Counted from the stretch's first letter, positions 43,169 to 56,795 are shown. The stretch: DNA of 64,000 nucleotides from Breviolum minutum Mf 1.05b.01 (GCA_000507305.1 DF239337.1:47082-111081), one strand, 5' to 3'. Notes: generated by a model not told the origin, from the letters alone. Made by a program: numbers and translations.

Positions 43169-46100
43169 ATACAGCTTATATACAGGGTGGGTTAGGTGCC
43201 ATAAATCTTGACTTTAATAGTATATAATGTTGAATTGTTTTTCCCTTCCGATGTGAAGTCCTGAGTAGATTTTGCTGGAGGCATGGTCATGCCAAAGTAT
43301 TGAAGAATCAGATTTCTACACGGCAGAAATCACTCCGTCACCATCCACAGTGCTTGCAGCCTATAAAGTTATGTGTTATATAATATGTGTCTACGGTACT
43401 AAAGGGTAAAATAAAGCTTCAACACCTGAAGCCAGTTCAACACAAAATGACGCTACAAACTGAAATTAACCGATCATTACAAGTAAACTGTTCATGTAAT
43501 TGTTATTTCTTGTGCATCTGCCAAGAATATTGAAGGACATCATGTGTGTCTTGCATGTTTCTTACTGATCTCAGGCCGCGATATCTGGAAGAATCAGCTT
43601 CAATTGAGCCAAGCAAAGCAACAAATCACACATCGACACCCAGCTTATCATGCAACTCTCAGAATGCTGAAACTGAAGTAAGGAAACTTAAAACACAAAA
43701 TAATCCCCCTTTAACTAAGCCAAAATGGCACAACATTGACTATCATTCTAGGGCCATCCACCATAGTATCTTACACAAGTTTCAGACACAATCTGTGGAT
43801 ATGCTACCAGCCAGCATTCGTCCAATATAGTTTCATATCCAACACAGGTCATGTATGATCATGTCACATTCACATGCTTTCATCGGTATTCATCATGGTT
43901 CAGAAAAACAAGAGGTCCGTCCAAAATGAGCTCGCTTCCTTTACAACCCGGGGTCACTTTGATTGCGTGAGGAAAAGTAACTTGACTACATCATCGATAG
44001 AATACATCACCGGAAACCAATATAGTAGAGAGGTTTTCTTTACTTTAGTAAACAGTTTCAAATTTGAACGGTTGAAAAACAGGCTTTGAGGTAGCCGAAA
44101 CTGTTGAGTTTACGCTCCTCAAACAGCTACCACCCCAAGACATATACTGGCCTTAATTTCAACCACTGATTGATGGATTTTGTTGTTAGGGTCAGGAGAA
44201 CAGCTTGCGGAAACACACTGGGGCCACCATTAGCTTGGCAACCTACAAAAGGTCTATCAAAGGGAAGTCTACTTGCAAGGTATACTGGATCTACCCCCCA
44301 CTACAAATGTAATCATCCTGGTGGTGACTGCCATCTTGGGAGAGGGGTAGTTCCAAGGTATACTAGAATAGGCCCAACTCAACTATCAACCTTCACTACA
44401 ATCTATCCATCCACTGATATGGATCTTTTTGACCAATGATTTCTCGACTCTTCACACTTGTTAACTCCGCTTCAGGACAAAAAACAAAAACATGACTCAA
44501 AATGGCAATCCTCCCCATAGAGTGAGAGGTGAACATTAAACAAAACTTACCAACCACTCACTTTCTGTTCCCTTTTCCTCTTTTCTCCAAGGCTTACAGA
44601 ACATCCACAAGTTTCAGCCTATGGCTTTCAAACCTGCGGGAAATCATATCGACCGGTTACTTTTTCTCGTGGACCAAAGATATTCCCACTAAACGGGAGG
44701 ATCCTTGAAACACGGAGGTCCCCCCGCGGTGAATTTAGACCAACATCACCCCACCGAAGCTTGGAATCTCATCTCATCATGGAATCCGTTTGATTGATTA
44801 TTGCTTGTTTGGTAGTCGAGAAAAAAAACCATGGAAAACAACACTAAGCCTGTTTTCTAAAATGCTGTCTGGACACCATGGAATACAAAAAAAGCCTAGG
44901 CCCTAGGCCATATCCATCATGCAAAAAGGATTCCTCGAACAGTAAACCGCCATCCTTTTTTTTCAGGATTTGACCCTGTCTCAAGTGGTTGGCATACCGA
45001 TTCAGCACCATTTGGAAACTATCTATCAAATCATGAAGGATTTTGAACATCAAGAGTACGTAGCAATGATGGATAATGTCATAAACATCTTCAGAGCTTC
45101 AAATATCTTCACTGAAATGCCAGCATCTGCTGATCCACACGGATGAAGTACACGTACAATACATATCAACATATCATCAAGCCTCCTCAATTCAATAGTA
45201 AAAAACACCACAATGCACTTTAATGCTTTATCTTTTAATTGGTTAGGGACTGAAAAAAAAACGCTGTTATTGGCAGTGAAGGGATCCCAACCTATATGAT
45301 AGAGACCCTTCGAAACTGCATATAAATGTTCAGCCTCGCAGTCTGGTTTTAGGTAACCCAAGATCCACAACAAAATGCATAAATTTTAACCATGGAAGAT
45401 TCAGGCAAACAAACTTCTTCAAACGAAAGATGTGGAAACATTTTGCCTGCTCCACATACATGAATAGCTTCAATTCACCGCATGTGATGTGCATCTTCTG
45501 GTGCCCCAGCATGATACATCTCAAAGGCAAAGGGATGCATCTGTGATGGACGACATGCTGTGCTACGTGTGCGCGAGGCCGAGGCCTCAAACCAACAGTT
45601 CGCCCCTGAAAAATGGTGTTTGGGAGACGATCCTTTCCTTTTGGGGCCCATGTTCACGGGCTATGAAGTTAGGTTGAGGAAGGTTACTTCAGGTGCTGTA
45701 CCACAACCCAGCACGTCGTCCATCACCATCCAATCGGCATAAAGGTGGAGCGTTTTTTGTCCACTGTGAGTCTGGATTCTGCAAGAGGTGACCAATTGCA
45801 TAGGCTTGACTTGAACAACCATCCCCAAGAAACCCACTAAACTCAAAGGCTTTCATGTTTTGAAGCCTTATATTTTACTATATACATCTATATACTGTAA
45901 ATGCTTTAAATTCGAAAGGGCTGGTCAACAAATGCTGAGAGGCTTTAAGGACCTACTCAAAAGTTCCATGGTAGTTCCTTACGGTAAAACTCTTGGAATA
46001 CCTGAAGTCAGGGCATTCCAAATACCTTTTCTCGCAGAATCGAGATGCCGCTGTTCCCGCTGGACCTAGCCCTCCAAGCCAGAATGCACTTGAAGCATGA

Positions 46101-46250
46101 TGATGACTGCTGTCACGGGTAAAACATGTCCCACTTGTCCAGGTTGTTTGGAAGTCCCTTCGGCCACGCTTCAGCCTCCACTTGACATAGGTGACATACT
46201 GCTAAGAATCAGACCCTTCCCGGGGAATTCACATTCATAATCATCTAGGG

Positions 46251-46366
46251 TTACACCCCCGAAGTTTAACAGTTTTGGCCCCTGAAAAATCATGGTTGGA
46301 AAACGATCCTTTCCTCTTGGGGCCCGGTAACTGTTCAGGGGCGAGCTGTTAAGCTTCGGGAGGGTT
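46251..46366. mobile_element. Inverted-repeat element, family C
   Basis: Left end TTACACCCCCGAAGTTTAAC, right end GCTGTTAAGCTTCGGGAGGG. Subterminal GGCCCCTGAA and TTCAGGGGCG form a second inverted pair. Confidence 0.75.
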
Positions 46367-47324
46367 GACATTCTGAATAATTCACCTTCACCTTAACTGG
46401 CAAGTTTTTTTTAAACTGCCGGATCCTGAACTTGCCAACCATACTGTTGATACACAGACTCCTGCACCAGTTGGTACAGTGAATCTATGTAACACTCCCA
46501 TCATATAATGGACACATCAATCAATTTGACTATACAGCAATAAATCATTCAGAATCATTCCAACTGGTTCCCCTGGATTCTTTTCATCCACCATGCATTC
46601 CGACTGGCATGGAGGGTTCAAAGACCAACATGACTGGCGTATGCCTCCAACGCATGACCTGTGCCCACAGGGCTCGGGGTCTTAGTTTGGCTGGTGGTGA
46701 ATATATAAGCCATCTCACCACATGGGTTGGACCTTATTAAGAGACAATGGTGCTAAAAATCAGTTTTCCTGATCGTGTGGTTTTGACACCGGGCTGTGTT
46801 TGTAGGGCCACGACTGGAAGTGGCCATGTAATATGGCACCCACTTCATGTTCATGTATGCGGTGGAATCTCCCGTATTAGATTATTAGTCTCTATCCTTT
46901 CTAAGACATGTTTGTGCAGCCCACATCCATAAATAAACAAACAAACGTGCAACTACACAAAATGAAACCACAATCATTTAAGCAGAAAACATCGGTCTCG
47001 ACCACTGACCACTGCTCATTTCGATTCAATACCTGTCTCATCCAGTTCAGTTCATGATTCATTTTGACTTTTTCGGGTGCTACATGCTTCTACCCAAATT
47101 AGTAGTGTCAGCACCCAAATGTAAGTAAGAAACACCCAACAAATTGCCAAAATTGGCCACCATAAAAAGTAAAGCAAAAACTCCAAAAAAAGTGGTCTAG
47201 ATTTCCGACTGGGAAACATCCAAAAATGACAGACCGTTCAAAACGCGTTTGTATGCGTTTGTCTTGCAACCAAATCCGGAAGATGGCCGCTTTAAAATGG
47301 CTAATCAACCATGCCCCCAAACGT

Positions 47325-47430
47325 ACCCCCCCTCAGAAATCAGGGCTTAAAAAGGCCTTATGAAGGGAAACCAATGGTTAACAAGTCCTGATCATAAGGC
47401 CGGCTATTTCTAGGGGGAGTACGTGGCCCG
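47325..47430. mobile_element. Inverted-repeat element with ACGTACCCCCC ends
   Basis: Left ACGTACCCCCCCTCAGAAAT, right TATTTCTAGGGGGAGTACGT. The interior GGCCTTATGA...TCATAAGGCC is also inverted. The interior resembles the element at 59320-59475. Confidence 0.65.
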
Positions 47431-47992
47431 CGAAGTGTAGGTTTTTCCCAGCCGCTTTAGCTGCCAGGTGGCAGGTAGGCAGCTTTAGCCAAGCCTGCGA
47501 ACGGCGGATCCATCGGAGCAGCAGAAAAAAATAGAACAGTGTCTTCAAATAAACCCAACATCCACCAATCTCAACAACTAGGATTTTAAATTATTACCAT
47601 ATGATTTGGCATGTTGAAAAAAAAAACATGTTGACTACACACACATATTTACTACTAAATACCTTGATTACGGTAAGGGCTCAGCTTTAAGGACTTTGTT
47701 TCAACTGAAACTCGTCAGGTGCCCCCAAGTCACTGCTGTTGGCCCAAAAGAATTCTTTCAACATGTGATTTGTTTTTTTTTTGAAATGCAACTAGTTACT
47801 ACGAATCCAACATGTACACTGTAAATACAACTAGGTACAGTATGTATATATAATTATATACATATAGCCATGTTGTAGATACAAACATGCAATTGTGGAA
47901 ACTGAAATTTTAGAGGTTTACTACGCCTAGCCCATCCTGGTGGATACTGTCAAGGGAAGGATCTCAACAAAGTCAATTTCCTCCCTGAAACT

Positions 47993-48080
47993 ACCCTCCT
48001 GGGAACTAACATATCCCACCTTGGGAAAAGGAAAATCATCTTCAAAAATGACTTTTGATGCGATATCTTAGTTCCACGGA
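47993..48080. mobile_element. Inverted-repeat element, family B, right end degraded
   Basis: TACCCTCCTGGGAACTAACA on the left; the right end reads GATATCTTAGTTCCACGG, so the outermost bases are lost where a family C-like fragment (GGCCCCTGAAAATTGATGG) follows. Confidence 0.65.
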
Positions 48081-48270
48081 AACACGGCCCCTGAAAATTG
48101 ATGGTTGGAAGATGATCCAACCATCCTTTTTGGGGCGTTTACCATCTTTTCAGGTGCTTCTGCTGTTAGTTTCATGAGAGAAGAATCCTCATTCCAGATG
48201 GGATTTGTTTGTCCCTCAAAGGCCCCAGGAGCTGATCCTGAACAGAAATGCCACAAGTTTTCCGTTCTAA

Positions 48271-48388
48271 CGTTCCCCGATAACTAACGGCTGGATATGC
48301 TGGATATCCAAAATGATGAGCTTGGAAAAGGTGACTCCTTGTAAATATGGCCATTTTAGTTTGGTATTTATGTTAGATTTCTCGGGGG
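48271..48388. mobile_element. Inverted-repeat element, family D
   Basis: TTCCCCGATAACTAACGGCT on the left and TTTATGTTAGATTTCTCGGG on the right. It shares AATATGGCCATTTT and TTGGTATTTATGTTAGA with other family D-like copies. Confidence 0.55.
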
Positions 48389-48709
48389 GAAATTCTCTAT
48401 ATATGTCGAAAACAAATCAAATCAAATATTGACAATCAACATACGCAGAGATGCCTTCTTAAAAACTCATTCAAACAACAATGCTGGGACATCCTGCAGT
48501 CCTACAGTTTGCCTTGTATCCGATGATATGTACAACTCCTATGAACAAACAAACATAGATACCTTAGAAAAAAAAATAACATCTCCTTTCACATGCATAT
48601 TTTGGAGATCAATGTAAAATAAAATGCAGGGGCATACAGGCATACAAACATTAATCCTAAATGTCTTTTATTATTTCACCTTCGTGATTCGCGGGATCAT
48701 CATTTTGAT

Positions 48710-51181
48710 TCATCCCGAGCTGAGACTTTCCGACCTGGACGTTACGGAGCTCTGAGAAGTTCGTGGATGACGTGCGGAATATGTGGCACTGGCACTGCTA
48801 CTCCTCAACGGCTTTGGAAAATCAGCAGGGCTGCCATCTACCCAACAATGAAATAGTAGTATCATACAGCTGTGGAGTCCTCCATGAAGGAAGCATATTA
48901 AAATATCATAAAATCACCAACCCTTTCTAGGGCAAAAAAAACGATAAACGTTTATATCTAGGGTAAACTTATAACTTGTTGTTGGGGGATGATAAAATAA
49001 CTGAATCGTTGAAGTCCATGTCTTCAAATTGAAACTACTCCAAATTTCTTTGCAACTAAATTCATAAATGACTTCAGGGGATATGTTTTCAGGCCATCTA
49101 TCTTGGTTATTCACCTCGTCACAACAAACTCCCACTGCCTTCGTGCTAGTCAGCTCCATCTATCCCTCTTTGTCGAAAAAAGTGGGCAAAGCGTCATACC
49201 CATTCATACCCCAGTTCCCAAAAAAACTTAGACCTAACCAGGATCGCACCAAAATTCACAGCCGTTTGGGCGTTACGGCCCGGCTGACAAAATATTTGCG
49301 AAGTGCTGCGAAGTGCCATTAAGCCTGCCGTCCTCTTCGATGTTGCGGCCGACACGACAGAGCCGCCACTTTTGCGCTGCCGTTCGCTACGTTGCTCCGC
49401 ATGGCAAGGAATGCCCTGACAAAGCGGGGGGTGTTCGATGGTTGGCCTTGAGCCGTATAACCCCATAATCATAATGGTGTGTCCCGAAAAATTGGGGTAT
49501 AGAGGAGTAAGTATGGTTAGTTAACAGTCTACATTGTGGTGAGTTCCAGTTACCTTGATGAAAAACAAAACGTGACAACTTTCTTCACCTCAAGTGATCC
49601 TGTTTTTTTGCAATAAAAACAGGTGTCATTTGGATTAGGGATGGATAATGCTAGATGATAGATGCAGTCTTCCAAAATGTTCCCAAGCCACCTTCAAGTC
49701 ACTTACTAAACTCCAGAAGATTAATGGCAATTTCTACCACTCGCAGTATCGCAGTATCTAGTATATCCAGGTTGATGTCTTGTTCTGTGGGGTTTGCGTT
49801 TCATTTACCTGTTTCTTTTCCCCTCTCGATTGCCTTGGCCACTTTGCCTTGACTTTGCTCCCTGACTTTGGCATCGCTCAATGCCGCATAGCTCACGGGC
49901 GGCGGATCTTCCACCTGTAACAATGGTGCCTCCAAGGACGCGGGTGAAGCATCTGGGCTCGGCTCGGGTGGTACGGTAGGTGTTTTGGAAGGCGGTGCAG
50001 AACGAGAACGTGGTAAGTCCTGGTTGGTGGATGGTTGGTTGGGTGGTTGGTTGGTTGGGTGGGTTTTGTTTCATTTTATATTGGGATGAAGTAAGGCTGG
50101 AGTGGGTTTGAATTTTTTTTTTTGGGGGGGGGGGGGGTGGCCGAAGATTTTGATGATGATGGTAGGAAGTTCCTGATTGAGTTGCTGGATGTTTGGGCTG
50201 GGCCTTTTTTCTTCTTTTTGAAAAATATGGCGCAGGTTTCAACAGTCAACAGAACATGATTTCTTTTTTGAAGAGAAATCAACTCAAAAAAAATGACATA
50301 ATTTTGGAACTGCTCCCAACCTGGACCTATAACGGTCCCAAAAGGATCTAAAAAGGTGGGGAAGCACCTGTTGAGCTTGAATGGTGAATCCTTTGCGACT
50401 GGAATCCAGATTAAGGGGTACATAGGACAGACTTTGCAAAAATACAGGGAAGGCACCTAGAAACATTGTTCCCTGAAGCGTCTCTCCACATCATCATGGG
50501 ATAGTATCTAGAGTGATGTTGGACATGAAATAATCAAATAAAAATCTCAAGTGCTCCGTCTTCACTGATTACAACCCAAGATGCACGGATTCTTACTCCC
50601 AAACCACCGAACTTCTAGTGACTTCAAGAAAAATTGGGTCATCACACAAAAATTGGACCATTTTGCCTCAAATGCTATGATTCCACGTTGAATTGTGATG
50701 GTGAGAATCTCCCAAGGATTCAAATCAATCAGTCCTTACTCTGTGCAATGCCAGCATTCTCGAAGTAGTTTCGATTCGACTCAAAAGGAGACCTCGCTTT
50801 GAGATGTGTCGAAGGCCAGCATTCTTGGAGCTGAGTAGCAAAGCCCATGTCTATGTATGTACATATCTATATGTAAAAGCTACTATACAAAATGATGTTC
50901 ATATATAAAATACTTGCAATCAACCTGTTTAGGATCAACTCAGTCAAAGCTACGATTTTCCTTTTCTTAGGTACCTTCAAAACCGCTTGTGGATTTTTTC
51001 GAAATGAAACCAGCCAAAACAAAAATCCAGAACATCTGCATATACGGTATTGACGTTGGAACATGTCTGCATTGAGGGTCAATTCCTTTTTTTTGGTCCA
51101 TCTCTTTTCCAACAATCGTTGAAGGTGTTGAACAATTGCACCAGCTTCCACAGAAAGGCATATTTCTGGGAGGCTCAACTG
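48710..51181 (-). CDS. Unrecognised gene, 3' part (five exons), disordered C-terminal half
   Basis: Exons 51055-51181, 50368-50456, 49809-50019, 49707-49757 and 48710-48837 join in one frame to about 201 residues and end in TGA. Four are bounded by GT donors with AG acceptors. The first part is folded-looking (EICLSVEAGAIVQHLQRLLE, AFPVFLQSLSYVPLNLDSS). The second is Pro/Ser-rich (DLPRSRSAPPSKTPTVPPEP) and followed by a helical piece (VSYAALSDAKVREQSQGKVA, then TAILRVVEIAINLLEF). The tail is Ser-rich (SARHPRTSQSSVTSRSESLS). The intron 49758-49808 is only 51 nt. I do not recognise the family. The 5' end is missing; the exon at 53294-53447 may belong to it through an unseen exon. Confidence 0.55.
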
Positions 51182-51184
51182 CTA

Positions 51185-53290
51185 AAAAGTTTGCAGCTGA
51201 GGCTTTCTGGTTACCCCAAACATCACCATAAGGACTGGTAGATGGTTGACAAAAATATACTCAAAAAACACCCCAAAAATCTATACCATCTGGAAAGGAT
51301 CGATGGCGCAACTCCCATTAGTCTTGGTTTATCATGGCCCCGATATCCAAATCGCCACCGAAAATTGGGAGTGGCACCATAGCCATCTACTTTTACAACC
51401 GGTGTAACATCAATACCGTAGTAAATGGCCCATGTTTAAAGCCGGAACATAAAGGGGAGCCCACCTTTTCCTTTCGGCTACCATCATTTTGGGACCCCAA
51501 AGGTCCACCTCCTGCAGGTCCACCGGGTTGGTTGGTGGTTTGTCGGCGGGAGGCGTAAGTTATCCCATTCCTGCTAACCAGTTGAGGGAACGGTAGGGTT
51601 ATCCCCATTATTTATTAGGGTTTTTTTGTACATCCAACCGGTGGTTGGGAATGGGATTTCTGAACCATCAACAGTGGTATGCGAATCAACCTGAAGTACC
51701 CAATGGCCCGTCAATTCAAGGGGAGGATGATGTGCCAGGTGGCTTCATCCACTCAGGAGCCGTTCGGGAGACAATGCTCAGGTTCCTTGGGAAACAACGG
51801 GGTCGAATGCTCAGTTTTCAGGAATCTCTTGGGTTAATCCCCCAGTAATAGTCACAACCTATGAGTTATTACAAAAAACATGTTTGGCTCGGGGATTCCA
51901 AGCTTTAGGCTCGCGGATTTCCAATCCTAAACCTTCGACCTTGTCACGATTGCGGGAGCAGTGGGTGGGTGGCCTTTATGAATCTGAAGCTTTTGTATGC
52001 CTCACAAAAAAGACTTTAGCAAATCCCAATAGAAGGGTATGTTTTATCTATACACCAAAGTGCCCCGCATCATGGCATGTCAGGCCAATAAATCCCACAT
52101 GAATTCCTTGATAATAGAAGTGGTGTACGTCAACATTCAATCATTCCTTCCATGCCGGAAGGAACCATGAAACAAATACACCGAAAAACACCGAAAACCA
52201 CCTTACGTTAAGATATGTTAAGATCTGGAGGCACGGGAACAAAACAATGAGGTGTGGCATATGGCAATCAAAAACTGGCTCCCTTTTCACCCTGCACCCA
52301 CCAGGGACCCACCCCAAAAGTGGTTGATAGATGCAAAATATCACACCTCCGTTATACTCATAGCCTCCACTGGATTGAAATCAAATATGCAAGGGTTTTA
52401 CAGCACTTGCTTGATATAAGTGGGATGATTTCGTTGCCATACAATGGCCTGTAGGTGGGGGAACGATGTCATGCTAGTGAGCAAATGTTGGGTGCAAGCA
52501 AGTCACTGAACTCGTCCTGCCTTCAAGGATGTCAGTCATGTTTAGCTCATGCTGGCGCTTTCAAAACCAACAAAGTTCAGCATCTATATAGGCTTGCGGC
52601 TTGCTTAATAACCATCCTAAAGCCAACCATCCTGTCTTAAACATTGCAATTGAATAGTTGTACTTCTCCCTGAGCCTTCAAAAGTGAAGGGCTGTCTTTA
52701 GCTGGAAGGATCGAACTTGAAAGGTTGTTTTTAGCTGGAAAAGCATCTTTCCAAGACAAATGTAGGGCAGTCTAGGACACTATCTATGGAACAACTATCA
52801 GGATACCTTTCCTGGACAGCTACCCGTTCCTGGTCAGTTGGTAACCTATGAGGCCACTGTGAACAAGATTTGTTCAACAAGCTGGAGCTTTTCAACCTGG
52901 GATAGCTACTCATCCTGTGATATCGGAGCTGGTGAAATACAGGGTGTGACATGGTAACTCTGGATAGCATAATGGCATAGATATCCTGGTTCTCCTTCGA
53001 CATGAAAGAAGAGTGCGTAGAAAATTGTCCCTCAAAAAGGCCTTTTCTGCTCACCCTTCTTTCTGGGTGCGTTTTTGTATTGAGCGGGACGCTTAAGATT
53101 GCCAAGATCTTGTCAATGTATCAAAGCCTAGCTACATTCCAGAAATCTTGGTTGATTAGAGACCTTCTAGTGTCTTATAGATTGCATAATTAACATCTAA
53201 ATCCAACCGGGTAGATATAAAATCATGATACAACTGACATATATAATTAATCCCAAAAAATCCCAGAATCAAGGTACGCTGATGACTGCT
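51185..53290. other. Stretch between two exon groups, no exon recognised
   Basis: Probably intronic if the exon at 53.3 kb and the 48.7-51.2 kb exons form one gene. A single family E right arm (GGATTTCTGAACCATCAACA) lies at 51655-51676 near a possible left part. Short open frames here have no supporting splice sites. Confidence 0.35.
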
Positions 53291-53293
53291 TAC

Positions 53294-53447
53294 TTGTTCC
53301 AAGGCTTGTTTTTTCCGGCCTCGTTGGTAATCTGCTTATGAACTTTTCGTGGTCGTTCTGGCACCTTCCGCCCCGCAATGAATTCAGTCTCTCGGAGCTC
53401 CTCCAGTGGAGGTTGCATCATCTTTGAGACCTCCACTGTTTTTGTGC
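53294..53447 (-). CDS. Exon of an unrecognised gene
   Basis: 154 bases with acceptor CAGTAG|GCACAA and donor AACAA|GTAAGC. The peptide is charged and coding-like (VSKMMQPPLEELRETEFIAG, RKVPERPRKVHKQITNEAGK, NKPWN). It ends in phase 2, so the next exon should begin with one base completing the codon; the exon at 51055 starts in phase 0, hence at least one exon is missing between them. The acceptor AG is the terminal AG of the family E element directly upstream. Confidence 0.5.
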
Positions 53448-53448
53448 C

Positions 53449-53563
53449 TACTGTTGATGGAAGAAATTCGGCTTAACCAGTGGAGGTTGGTAGTTTATAC
53501 CATTCTTCAAAAAGGTTTTTATAGTCCCAGGTGGTTCTTTGGGATTTCTGAACCATCAACAGT
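53449..53563. mobile_element. Inverted-repeat element, family E, forming the 3' end of an intron
   Basis: TACTGTTGATGGAAGAAATT on the left, GGATTTCTGAACCATCAACA followed by GTA on the right. On the minus strand the element ends ...CAACAGTA and the next base G completes the AG used as splice acceptor for the exon at 53294-53447. Confidence 0.75.
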
Positions 53564-54249
53564 AGTAACTGGTATATACAGTAAGCCATAAAACATATAC
53601 CGGGATACATGTGGCGTACAAATTGCATCTACTGACCACGCACGTTTGGTGAATGGGATTAGATTCGTTTTTTAAATCTGGTTCAGGTTGTTGGTAAGAC
53701 TTTCCATTTGTAAACCTGCCCCATCATCTCGGGGTTCATGGCTAAAATTGATAAAATCATGAGACACTATGAGCAGTCGGTCAGAACTTGAGATAAACAG
53801 AAACTGACAGTAGCTCCCAATATCCATGGTGAAGGGATAGGTCACTGCCTTAACATAAAACGTACATGGCTTATACGACGCATCATGGGGTCCATGATCA
53901 ACTAAAAAGAAGCCCGGCCTTATGCCTTTTGCATGCTAGCTAGTCCAGTTTCACCAACCCAACCTGACTACCTAGTGATGAACAAAAACATGCTTATGTT
54001 CTTGTGCCACCTGTCACGTCAAGCCTGTCCAAAATGACCTGCAGAACAGTTGCCAGACTTGTTTTGGCTTTGGAGGTATTGATGCATATCATCCCAAAGT
54101 GGCACCAAAAGTTACTGTAAACCAACATGTAAGATCCTAGTACAGGATTGAGGATCACACTTTAAACTTTCACGTAGGTATATCAAACCGGCTCAGCCTA
54201 CAGATTGCTCGAATAATGATTGAGATTCGTACATAATGTGTATAACCCC

Positions 54250-54390
54250 AAAAAATATATATATATATATGTTCAAATAAATATATATTTAGATAAATTA
54301 ATATATATATATATAAATAAATATAAATAGATATATATATATATATATAAATAAATATATAAATAAACCTATATATATATATAAACATCC
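54250..54390. repeat. AT-rich microsatellite (AT)n / (ATAAATAA)n
   Basis: Interleaved runs of AT dinucleotides and ATAAATAA units. Frames across it encode only I/Y repeats and are not genes. Confidence 0.9.
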
Positions 54391-55460
54391 GAAAGATATA
54401 TTTCTAGAAATATACGGTGATACCCGAGTTACTATACTGATTAACAAACCCTTTAAACTCCCATCATCCAGGTCATTTGCCCCCCTCCTCTGCAGAAAGT
54501 GCTCGTATTTTCTGCGTGACGCCTTTGTTGTTGAAGTAACCGCCTGACAACTGATTACAAAAACTGCGGTGGGATGAAACTGCCATGCCCAAGCCACGAA
54601 GAATTTACAATGAGTTCATATGAATCGATGAATGCCCTTTTTTATGCTGTTGAATTGGGCTGGTCCAACAAAACGTGGCAAGCTTTCTGAAAACTTGTTG
54701 ATGTTTCAGGTTCCGGAAATGTACAAGCTTTAAAATGGGCGAACATCCCGCAACAGGAAATCATGGGAGTTTACCTACGCCAAGCTCAACTGGTGGATTT
54801 CAACCGGAGAACTCATCAACAGAATTACAGCTATAGAGACATGGCTCGACAAAAAATACTCCCCCCCCCTGAATTTAACATAGATCTACCCAAAATGACG
54901 CCATATTTGAAAGGAGATGCATTTTCCAAGGCCCATCATTTTTGGTATCGATACCGACCAATGATTTGTGGGTGTCTCTCCAGTTTGCCATTTTTTCTGG
55001 CAACTGATCGTTTTCATTTGGGCTCGCCAAAGAGGTTTTTGCGTTTGGAAATCTTTGTAGACAAGACAAGACTGCCAGTCATCGTGAAAAAAAAACCTGG
55101 TAATGGCAAATGCAACATCATCTAGACAGATACTATTCAACATGCAGTGACAAAGGAACAATGTATATAACTAACTATAGGTTTACTACCAATACATTGG
55201 CAAATGTCACATGCCCTCTTGTTCTTGTTAAGATCATGTTGAAGCCATTACTGCCCTTCATGCCCTGGTTGATTCATCGGTCGCAGTGCTGGCAACGCAA
55301 TACATCGTACAATGATTAACCTATAAATCTTGCCTGCAACATGATGTTTCCAGTCCAAGAGAAAGAGAGTTGAACATCTCACTTCTGCTACAGTACATCT
55401 TGGCAATCAAGCCATCAACTCATCAAAACTCCCACCAGAAATAAGTAAGGGCTAAGCTAA

Positions 55461-55566
55461 CTAGTTGGTGGCTTCAACCCCTTTGAAAAATATGAGTCAA
55501 ATTGGAAACCTTCCCCAAATAGGGGTGAAAATAAAAAGTAATTTAAACCACCACCACCACCCAGCT
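55461..55566. mobile_element. Inverted-repeat element, family A
   Basis: CTAGTTGGTGGCTTCAACCC on the left, TTAAACCACCACCACCACCC on the right, with interior CAAATTGGAAACCTTCCCC and AATAGGGGTGAAAATAAA. Confidence 0.8.
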
Positions 55567-56679
55567 AAGCGGTTATTTGCCCCTTAAGTGTCCCTCCAAT
55601 TCACCCAAGGCGCGATTGTTTTCGAAGGGTTCTTTCATCCATGAAGGGCTCTCATGCGAAACGATGCTGTTATTAGCCACCTTGGGACCGGGAGGACTTA
55701 AGAAACACAATGAACCCAAAATGTGTATATATATATATACATATATTTATGTTATACATATGTCGAACAAACGCTATGCAGTATACACATAGATATGCAT
55801 AAATATACAAAAATACATAAATATTAATATGTGTATATATTTAAATATAGCAAGCTTCATTGAAAAGTCAGACTCACTTTTGAGGTTGGCACAAAATCCG
55901 GACAAAAAAACGAAGGCGCCAAAAACAACTCAAAGAAGCCAACTTTGGGTTATTTCAAATCTTTGGATTTCCCTGAAGCTTTCCATCAAAACATCTCTGA
56001 CTGGAGAATCTATGGGGTATGTGATGAATCACTGGGCCCGATGGACCTTGTTGTTAGTGCATTTCACCATGCCTTTTCTCATAATTCCCTGCAACCAATG
56101 GTTGGCTGGTGGTGAATCATGGCACCTGAGCGAAAAAAAACTAGGAATATATATATATATATATTACGGAATCGCCTTTTGCTAGGATTTCAAGGACCGG
56201 AATCGTTGCAATCCTTGAAGTGATTGGCTTTTATTCGCTCCCGGGAAGCAAGCGCTCCGCTCCCAGGAACGGGAATCGTCAAGAAAAACCTACTTGTTTG
56301 TATCCATTTTAAGGGAGATGTGCCATGTTTATACCGGCAAAATTCCAAAACCAGACTCAACATGATGAAAGCAGGAGTGACATTGCCTAGAAAATCGAGA
56401 TTTCTCATTTGTCAGTTTTGGATGATTGCTGGAAAGTACTTGGATGACACCTCATTTTTTGCAAAAATCATGACTTTGCAGTATCTTTGTCATTTGATGT
56501 CATTTGCCTATTTGCCTTGAGGAAATTTGAGTGGGGCCCCATTAATTTGTGTATTCACCAAATTTTGGACAAAAATGCCTTTAGGTATTTGCCTCCCTTA
56601 CAGCAGCGAAACGAAAAAAAAACACCATTTGGTGGAACATTCCGCTCATCTTCGAGGTGGACCCGTTGGACCGTAATAA

Positions 56680-56795
56680 TACGGTTGATGGTTCAGAAAT
56701 CCCAAACAACCACCTGGGATGTATAAAGCCCTGTAAATAATGGGATATTTACCATATCAACTGGTGAACGCCGGATTTCTGAACCATCAACCGTA
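56680..56795. mobile_element. Inverted-repeat element, family E
   Basis: TACGGTTGATGGTTCAGAAA on the left and TTTCTGAACCATCAACCGTA on the right: a near-perfect inverted pair of at least 20 bases, bounded by TA. Confidence 0.85.

Larger units (their letters stand above)
43170..48709. other. Mostly non-coding stretch with scattered repeats
   Basis: Inverted-repeat elements are listed separately. At 44975-45082 (minus) a short frame with helical composition (DVYDIIHHCYVLLMFKILHD, then LIDSFQMVLNRYANHLRQ) lies between an AG and a GT and might be an exon, but an overlapping frame at 45086-45240 is equally open. A partial family C element lies at 45596-45680. A single family E arm sits near 46441. 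Confidence 0.35.

Noticed and set aside
54170..54390. Y/I-rich frames
   Set aside because: Translations of an AT microsatellite.
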